This document shows, piece by piece, positions 23,876 to 29,105 of a stretch of 29,105 nt of DNA. A program made the position numbers and the translations under genes. Position 1 is the stretch's first letter, and each line of letters begins with the position of its first letter. The notes below the pieces were generated by a model, which saw nothing but the letters and a program-made list of their open reading frames with translations, was not told the origin of the DNA and did no database searches. Origin of the DNA: Chloroflexota bacterium (GTDB lineage Bacteria; Chloroflexota; Anaerolineae; UBA1429); the NCBI GenBank assembly GCA_012513595.1, contig JAAZBY010000299.1, positions 1 through 29,105 of the forward strand, in the 5' to 3' direction.

Positions 23876-24906
23876 CCGTTGGCGGGGCGCTCGACCTCGC
23901 GCCCGGAGTAGTGCGCCTGGTAGTACTCGCGATAGGCCTCACCCGACTTGATCCGGCGCCACCACCACTCGTTGTCGACGTACCAGCGCACCGTGGCCTC
24001 CAGCGCCTGCTCAAAGTTGTGGCGCGACTTCCACCCGAGGCTCTTGACCTTGTCGACGCAGAGGGAGTAGCGCCGATCGTGGCCGGGGCGGTCGGTGATG
24101 TACTGCAGCAGGCTGTCCGGCTTGCCCAGCAGGCGGAGGAGGAGCCGGGCCATGTCAATGTTGCGCGTCTCGACGCCGGTGCCCAGGTTGTAGACCTCTC
24201 CCAGCGCCCCGCGATGCAGCACCACGTCGATCCCCTCGCAGTGGTCGACCACGTACTGGTAGTCGCGCATCTGCAGGCCGTCACCATAGATGGGCAGGGG
24301 TTTGTCGTCCATGGCGTTGGTGACAAAGAGGGGCACCACCTTTTCCGGGTACTGGTATGGCCCGATGCTGTTCGAGCCGCGGGTGATGGTGACGGGCGTC
24401 CCGAACGACACGTGGTAGGCCAGCACCAGCAGATCCCCCCCGGCCTTGGAGGCCGAGTAGGGGCTGCGCGTGTGGATGGCGTCCGTCTCGACCGAGGAAC
24501 CCTCCAACACCTCCCCATAGACCTCGTCGGTCGAGACCTGATGGTAGCGCTCCAGGCCCAGCTCGCGGACCGCCTCGAGCAGCACGTGCGTGCCGTACAC
24601 GTCGGTCATGATAAAGGCGCCGGCGTCGGACAGGGAGCGGTCCACATGGGTCTCGGCGGCAAAGTTCACGATGGTGTCAACGTCGTGCTCGGCGATCGTG
24701 CGGCGGACCTTTTCCGCGTCGCAGATGTCCCCCTCGACAAAGACAAAGCGCGGGTTCTCGCGGATATCCTTCAGGTTGTCCAGGTTGCAGGCGTAGGTCA
24801 GCTTGTCGTAGACGACGGCCCGGTAGTCGGGGTGGTGCTCGAGCACATAGTGGACATAGTTGGAGCCGATGAACCCTGCTCCGCCGGTGATCATCAGGTT
24901 GCGCAC
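23872..24906 (-). CDS. rfbB: dTDP-glucose 4,6-dehydratase
   Basis: A 344-residue extended short-chain dehydrogenase (RmlB/RfbB). It converts dTDP-glucose to dTDP-4-keto-6-deoxyglucose, the entry to rhamnose and other deoxy sugars. The NAD-binding GGAGFIG is at residues 8-14, the catalytic Thr126-Asp127-Glu128 is in STDEVYG, and the YxxxK pair is Tyr150/Lys154 in SPYSASK. DRPGHDRRY near the C-terminus is typical of the dTDP-glucose enzymes. The start codon is GTG at 24906, with AGGAGG 6 bases upstream. rmlA, rmlC and rmlD are not adjacent, which is unusual. It lies between a radical SAM gene and the flippase-like gene on one transcript. Confidence 0.93.
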   Translation of the reverse strand: MRNLMITGGAGFIGSNYVHYVLEHHPDYRAVVYDKLTYACNLDNLKDIRENPRFVFVEGDICDAEKVRRTIAEHDVDTIVNFAAETHVDRSLSDAGAFIMTDVYGTHVLLEAVRELGLERYHQVSTDEVYGEVLEGSSVETDAIHTRSPYSASKAGGDLLVLAYHVSFGTPVTITRGSNSIGPYQYPEKVVPLFVTNAMDDKPLPIYGDGLQMRDYQYVVDHCEGIDVVLHRGALGEVYNLGTGVETRNIDMARLLLRLLGKPDSLLQYITDRPGHDRRYSLCVDKVKSLGWKSRHNFEQALEATVRWYVDNEWWWRRIKSGEAYREYYQAHYSGREVERPANG

Positions 24907-24915
24907 GCGAACCTC

Positions 24916-26325
24916 CTAGTTGGCTGGCGAGTGTGCCCCACGGCCCGCGATCAACGCGCCGAGCTTCTCGAGCGCCTTCTTGGGGCGCGCATAGCGCCGC
25001 CATAGATAGCGCGTCCGGCGGCGCGCCCGGTTGAGGAGAGTCCGCTTCTGCGACTCCTCAAGCGCCCAGGTGAGCCACTCATAGTCGATCCCTTTGATCT
25101 TGGCTTCGTCCGGGTTGCGCCGGTAGCTGCCGTGATCCTTGATCAGGGAGAGGTCGTTTTCGATGCAGTAGGTATAGAGATCGCTGCCCGGATGGGGCGT
25201 GTAAAAGGCGGGGCTGTAATAGTCCGGATCCATCTCTTTGAGCATGCTGATGGTTTCCAGCACCTCTTCCTTGGTCTCCGTCGGGAGCCCCAGCATATAG
25301 TTCGCCCAGATCGAGATGCCGTACTTGCGGCAGATCCTGGCCGCCGCCAGGTTCTGCCAGCGCTTGGTGCCCTTGCGGATAAAGCGTAGCACCCGGTCAC
25401 TGCCCGATTCGAACCCCACAAAGTACCCGCGCAGCCCGGCCCTGGCCATCAGGGCTACCATGTCCTCGTTCTTGACGATGATATCGGCGCGGCTCTGGCA
25501 GAAGAAGGGCTGGGTGAAGCCGGCCGCCATATAAGCCTCACAAAAGGCCACCACCCACTCGCGATCCTCGGTCAGGCAGTCGTCGTGGAACATAAAGCTG
25601 CGGAACTGGTAGAGGTCCTGCAGGATGCGCAGCTCCGCGAGGATGCTCTCCACGCTGCGCCGGCGCACCTTGCGCCCGAAAATGGCCCGCTCGGCCGGCT
25701 GGCAGTACGAGCAGTTGTACATGCAGCCGCGCCCGGCGATCACCGTCACAAAGGGGGGCGGCAGCTCGGGGACAAAGGGCGCCTCCGGAGAGGTGACCTC
25801 GTAGCCCTGCCGGCGCCACTCATCGACAAACAGCTGATGGTAGGCCAGGGGCACCTTGTCCAGGTCCGGATGCGTGCCCGGCACGATCCGCGGGAGCGGC
25901 TCACCGCGCGCCAGGCGGTCGAGCGCGTCGGGGAAAGTCTCCTCACCCTCGCCCAGAAAGATGTGGTCGATGTGGGGGTTGCCCTCGAGCTCGTCCGGCA
26001 TGATCGAGGGGTGGGGCCCGCCGACCATGGTCACGGCGCCCGGGCAGACCTCGCGGGCGATCTCGAGGCAGTGCAGCGCCGGCTCATAGTCGACGCTCAT
26101 CATCGAGACGGCCACTACCTCGGGCTGCCTGGCAAGGAGCTCCTCGCGCAGGTGCTCCCAATCTCGCAGGGCGCGCAGATCGATCAGGTTGGCGTCGTGG
26201 CCGGCTTCCCGAGCGCAGGCGGTGAGGATGCCGACGCCATGGCTGATCCAGCCTGAGTCCATGCCCTGGCCGATCGAATGGAATCCCTTGCCCCCGATGC
26301 CCGGGTAGATCACACTGACTCTCAT
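24916..26325 (-). CDS. B12-binding-type radical SAM protein
   Basis: A 469-residue enzyme. The N-terminal cobalamin-binding-like Rossmann domain (about 1-150) contains GWISHGVGILTAC, VVAVSMMSVDY and MVGGPHPSIMP. The radical SAM domain follows, with the iron-sulfur motif CMYNCSYC (Cys201, Cys205, Cys208), then FMFHDDCL and GFESGSDRVL as usual SAM-barrel strands. The C-terminus is helical and strongly basic (RARRRTRYLWRRYARPKKALEK), perhaps for nucleic acid or membrane contact. Members often methylate or rearrange unreactive carbons of lipids, antibiotics or cofactors. The ATG at 26325 has GGAGG 5 bases upstream. A GTG 15 bases further upstream precedes that site and is unlikely. The product is unknown. 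Context with rmlB, flippase and GT2 suggests modification of an envelope lipid or glycolipid. Confidence 0.87.
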   Translation of the reverse strand: MRVSVIYPGIGGKGFHSIGQGMDSGWISHGVGILTACAREAGHDANLIDLRALRDWEHLREELLARQPEVVAVSMMSVDYEPALHCLEIAREVCPGAVTMVGGPHPSIMPDELEGNPHIDHIFLGEGEETFPDALDRLARGEPLPRIVPGTHPDLDKVPLAYHQLFVDEWRRQGYEVTSPEAPFVPELPPPFVTVIAGRGCMYNCSYCQPAERAIFGRKVRRRSVESILAELRILQDLYQFRSFMFHDDCLTEDREWVVAFCEAYMAAGFTQPFFCQSRADIIVKNEDMVALMARAGLRGYFVGFESGSDRVLRFIRKGTKRWQNLAAARICRKYGISIWANYMLGLPTETKEEVLETISMLKEMDPDYYSPAFYTPHPGSDLYTYCIENDLSLIKDHGSYRRNPDEAKIKGIDYEWLTWALEESQKRTLLNRARRRTRYLWRRYARPKKALEKLGALIAGRGAHSPAN

Positions 26326-26403
26326 CCGTTCCTCCAACACGACGGCGCCCAGGGACGCGACTCTGCCCCCTGGACGCCCGTCACGCCCGCGCGGTTCCCG
26401 AGG

Positions 26404-27060
26404 CTACTTTTCCTCGATGGCCACTGCGCGAGTCCAGGAGCTGTCCATATCTCGCACGAGGTAGGGCAGCGCGATAAAGTAGAATTCCTTGCGGCGCAGC
26501 AGGTCCAGATGATCGAGGAACTCGATCAAGGTGCCGCCGGCGCCCATAAAGACGTCGTGCAGGGCCCGCCCGCTGGGGATATCCTTGCCCAGGCCAAAGT
26601 GGGTATCGATGCCAATCATCTTGACCTGGTGCTCGGCGAACCAGCGCCCGGCCTCCGGCGTGAGGGTGGGCCGCGGGCGCCTGCCGGCCAGGCTCTCCGG
26701 GTCCGAGTTGCGGCAGATGATGATATCCCCCTCGCCGATCAGCGCGCCCAGTTCTTGCTCGAGATAGGCGACGCCGACGTGCGGGGTCGCGGCCACGTCG
26801 GGCACGTCCAGGAGCAGCGCCCGGCCATGAAAGGCACTCAGGGGGTAGCCCGTCACGTCGCGCCCGCCGTCGAAAAAGTGCGCGTCGACCTCGACGTGGG
26901 TGCCGACGTGCGAATGGGTGCGCACGTGGTACATGGTGGCCTGGTCGGCCAGCAGGTCATGCTTGAGCTCAAAGTAGCGGTCCTGGCTGGCCCCCGGGAT
27001 CACTTCGTAGGAGAGATCGACCAGCCTGTACTTGGTCCAGTCGATGGAAAAGACGCTCAT
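26404..27060 (-). CDS. Cyclase-family metal-dependent hydrolase (kynurenine formamidase-like)
   Basis: A 218-residue protein of the cyclase family (PF04199), which includes KynB formamidase and isatin hydrolase. The signature H-x-G-T-H is seen at residues 51-55 (HVGTH), followed by E57, D59 and H61, where the usual pattern is HxGTHxDxPxH; here Glu replaces Asp and Asp replaces Pro. The metal site is therefore probably kept but altered. A second region, MIGIDTHFGLG (about 150-160), matches the family's GIDT block. The start is the ATG at 27060, with AAGGAGG upstream and a near-consensus promoter. It is the first gene of the minus-strand group, with a 78-base gap before the radical SAM gene. 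Substrate unknown. Confidence 0.82.
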   Translation of the reverse strand: MSVFSIDWTKYRLVDLSYEVIPGASQDRYFELKHDLLADQATMYHVRTHSHVGTHVEVDAHFFDGGRDVTGYPLSAFHGRALLLDVPDVAATPHVGVAYLEQELGALIGEGDIIICRNSDPESLAGRRPRPTLTPEAGRWFAEHQVKMIGIDTHFGLGKDIPSGRALHDVFMGAGGTLIEFLDHLDLLRRKEFYFIALPYLVRDMDSSWTRAVAIEEK

Positions 27061-27087
27061 GGCCCCTCCTTGTAGTGACTTTCGGCG

Positions 27088-27116
27088 ATTATACCTTCCC
27101 GGGTGCCCTCTGCCAA
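27088..27116 (-). promoter_or_regulatory. Near-consensus promoter of the cyclase/radical SAM/glycan group
   Basis: On the minus strand, TTGGCA (27116-27111), a 17-base spacer, and a perfect TATAAT (27093-27088), followed by CG. It is 28 bases upstream of the cyclase start codon. It is divergent from the helicase promoter. Confidence 0.75.
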
Positions 27117-27151
27117 CTCGTTACGGCCCGGCCCGCGCGCTGGCCGCCGCC

Positions 27152-27180
27152 TTGAGCCCTACAGGGTGCCCTGCTACACT
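27152..27180 (+). promoter_or_regulatory. Extended -10 promoter of the DEAH helicase
   Basis: TTGAGC at 27152-27157, a 17-base spacer ending in TGC, and TACACT at 27175-27180. A GGAGG ribosome site follows at 27194-27198. Confidence 0.55.
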
Positions 27181-27224
27181 GAGCGCCAGCGAAGGAGGCA
27201 ACCCCGCCACGGGGCTACAGACCG

Positions 27225-29105
27225 ATGGAGATCCCCGAGTTCCTCGAACACCTGAGCAGCCTGCCGGGCTACCGGGGGCAGATGGTCCATGTGGAACGCC
27301 TGTCGCCGCGGGAGCCCCGTTTCGGCGACCTCTCGACGCCCCTGGCGCCTGCCCTGCAGGGGGTTCTCGATGCAGCCGGGGTCGGACGCCTGTACAGCCA
27401 CCAGGCCGCGGCGATCGAGGCGGCCCGCCGCGGGGAGCACGTCATCGTCGCCACCGGCACCTCCAGCGGCAAGACTCTCTGCTACAACATCCCCGTGCTG
27501 GAGGCGCTGCTGGCCGAGCCGCTCAGCCGGGCACTGTACCTGTTCCCCACCAAGGTGTTGGCCCAGGATCAGGCCCGAGCCCTGAACGAGCTGCTGCCCG
27601 CCGCGCCGGCGGCCCGTGCCGCGGTGTTTGATGGGGACACCCCCGCCGGCTCTCGCGCCGAGATCCGCCGCCGCGCCACGGTGCTCCTGTCCAACCCTGA
27701 CATGCTACACCGCACCATCCTCCCGCAGCACGCGCGCTGGGGAGAGTTCTTTCGGCACCTGCGCTACGTGGTGCTCGACGAGGCGCACGTCTACCGGGGG
27801 GTCTTTGGCTCGCACGTGGCCTGCCTGCTCCGGCGGCTGCAGCGCGTCTGTGCGCTGCACGGCGCGGCGCCGCAGTTCCTGCTCTGCTCGGCCACCCTGG
27901 CCAATCCCGCGCAGCATGCCGCCAGCCTCCTCGGGCAAAGGGCCACCGTCATCGGCGAGGACGGCGCCCCGCAGGGCGAGCGGCACTTTGTGCTGTGGAA
28001 CCCCCCGCTGGAGGACGCTGCCACCGGGCGCCGCGCCAGCCTCAACGTGGAGACGGCGGAGCTCCTGGCTGAGGCGGCCCGCTGCGGCTTGCGCACCATC
28101 GCCTTTGGCCGCACGCGCAAGGTCGCCGAGCTGCTGTTCATTTACGCCCAAGGCAAACTGCGCAAGGACCGCCCCGAGCTGGCCGAGCGCCTCAGCGCCT
28201 ACCGCGGCGGCTACCTGGCTGCCGAGCGCCGCGAGATCGAGCGGCGCCTGTTTGCCGGCGAACTGCTGGGCGTCGCCGCTACCAGCGCCCTGGAGCTGGG
28301 CATCGACGTGGGCACCATCGACGCCACGCTCCAGGCCGGCTTCCCCGGCACCCTGGCCAGCACCCGTCAGCAGGCCGGGCGTGCCGGGCGGGGCCGCCGC
28401 CCGGCACTGAACGTCCTCCTCGGTGGGGAGGACCCGCTCGACCAGTACTATATGACCCACCCGCGCGAACTGTTCGACCGCGTGCATGAGGCCGCGCTGA
28501 CCAACCCGCAGAACCCGTACATACTGGCCGGGCACCTGCTGTGCGCGGCCTGGGAGGCGCCCCTCGACGACGCCGACGAGGCGCTCTTTGGCCCGGCCTA
28601 CCCTCCCACCCGCGACAGCCTGGAAGCCGAGGGCCGCCTGCAGGCCCGCGGCGACCGCTGGCACCTGGCTGCGAACGACCCTCCCGCGCGAGAGGTGAAC
28701 ATCCGCGGCACCTCCGGAGACCGCTTCCTGGTGCTGAACGAGGCCGACGACTACCGCGTGATGGAGGAGATCGACGCCGAGACCGCCTACTACCGCGTGC
28801 ATCCGGGGGCCATTCACCTGCACCTCGGTGAGCCGTACCTGATCACGGCGCTGGACCAGGAGGCCCGGGTGGCCTTTGCCCGGCCCACCTCGGGAGACAC
28901 CTACACCCAGCCCCTGGAGGCGAACGACGTCCACATCGTGCGCTCGCTGGAGGCACGCCAAGCCGGAGGCATCACCCTGTTCCTCGGGCAGCTGCGCGTG
29001 TGGCAGCAGGTGGTCGGGTATCGGCGCCGGCTGCAGTTCACCGGTGAGACGGTGGCTATGGAGCCACTGGACCTCCCCGCCCAGGAGTACGTGACCGAGG
29101 GGCTC
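27225..29105 (+). CDS. MrfA/YprA-type DEAH-box DNA helicase, 5' part
   Basis: A superfamily 2 helicase, open to the window end, with 627 residues visible. The Q-like element LYSHQAAAIEA is near 57-67, Walker A ATGTSSGKT at 76-84, DEAH box LDEAH at 184-188 followed by VYRGVFGSHVA, then motif III CSATLANP, motif V ATSALELGIDVG and motif VI QQAGRAGRGRRP. These match the MrfA/YprA/Hrq1 group, which in Bacillus (MrfA) acts in repair of mitomycin C damage. The C-terminal DUF1998/MZB cysteine domain lies past the edge. The start is the ATG at 27225: no other in-frame start exists upstream before the TGA at 27180-27182. The nearest strong ribosome site is 26 bases away, with a small hairpin in between. 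Confidence 0.92.
   Translation, partial: MEIPEFLEHLSSLPGYRGQMVHVERLSPREPRFGDLSTPLAPALQGVLDAAGVGRLYSHQAAAIEAARRGEHVIVATGTSSGKTLCYNIPVLEALLAEPLSRALYLFPTKVLAQDQARALNELLPAAPAARAAVFDGDTPAGSRAEIRRRATVLLSNPDMLHRTILPQHARWGEFFRHLRYVVLDEAHVYRGVFGSHVACLLRRLQRVCALHGAAPQFLLCSATLANPAQHAASLLGQRATVIGEDGAPQGERHFVLWNPPLEDAATGRRASLNVETAELLAEAARCGLRTIAFGRTRKVAELLFIYAQGKLRKDRPELAERLSAYRGGYLAAERREIERRLFAGELLGVAATSALELGIDVGTIDATLQAGFPGTLASTRQQAGRAGRGRRPALNVLLGGEDPLDQYYMTHPRELFDRVHEAALTNPQNPYILAGHLLCAAWEAPLDDADEALFGPAYPPTRDSLEAEGRLQARGDRWHLAANDPPAREVNIRGTSGDRFLVLNEADDYRVMEEIDAETAYYRVHPGAIHLHLGEPYLITALDQEARVAFARPTSGDTYTQPLEANDVHIVRSLEARQAGGITLFLGQLRVWQQVVGYRRRLQFTGETVAMEPLDLPAQEYVTEGL

Noticed and set aside
1..29105. 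Mobile elements, CRISPR arrays, tRNA or rRNA genes, toxin-antitoxin or phage defence modules
   Set aside because: I found no repeat-spacer pattern, terminal inverted repeats, transposase or integrase motifs, or tRNA-like cloverleaf. The DEAH helicase was considered as a defence gene, but its motifs match the MrfA/YprA repair group and it has no defence-type neighbours in view.

Overview
This is a GC-rich (roughly two thirds G+C by eye), densely coded bacterial segment with 21 protein genes that I can support, two of them cut by the window edges. There is no tRNA, rRNA, insertion sequence, CRISPR array or phage module, and no gene-free stretch longer than about 240 bases. The content suggests a member of the Chloroflexota, probably Anaerolineae-like: a DUF151 nuclease, a replicative DnaB helicase, a DnaD-domain protein and a DnaC/IstB-like ATPase in one operon; large GT39-type membrane proteins with C-terminal beta domains; and much sugar catabolism. 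That assignment is an inference from gene families, not from a marker-gene comparison.

Left part (1-10 kb), carbohydrate and small-molecule catabolism. The end of a family 4 glycosidase is followed by an 860-residue multidomain protein with the outline of an alpha-toroid/beta-sandwich carbohydrate-active enzyme that I cannot assign to a family. Next are a small membrane protein (minus), an alpha/beta hydrolase and a nitrilase-superfamily amidohydrolase (plus). A minus-strand operon then runs ROK sugar kinase, sulfatase, galactonate-dehydratase-like enolase-superfamily enzyme. None of these enzymes has an obvious signal peptide, so they probably act on imported, partly sulfated or acidic sugars.

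Middle part (10-18 kb). From a strong extended -10 promoter runs the operon DUF151 nuclease, DnaB helicase, DnaD-domain protein, loader ATPase, joined by abutting or 4-base overlapping stop and start codons. The loader is remarkable: it carries two complete DnaC-like AAA+ modules in one chain behind a zinc-binding N-terminus. After it come a membrane-anchored clan GH-A glycoside hydrolase-like protein and, overlapping it by 8 bases, a GT39-like polytopic glycosyltransferase with two C-terminal beta domains.

Right part (18-29 kb). An Rrf2-type iron-sulfur regulator faces away from a plus-strand group SEC-C protein, HAD hydrolase, galactokinase. Convergent to this is a minus-strand envelope-glycan/lipid group: cyclase-family metal hydrolase, B12-binding radical SAM enzyme, dTDP-glucose 4,6-dehydratase, flippase-like membrane protein and GT2 glycosyltransferase. 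Divergent from it starts an MrfA/YprA-type DEAH helicase that runs off the window.

Promoters can be read directly at several divergent junctions. Most have the extended -10 element TGn, and four have CG directly after the -10 hexamer.
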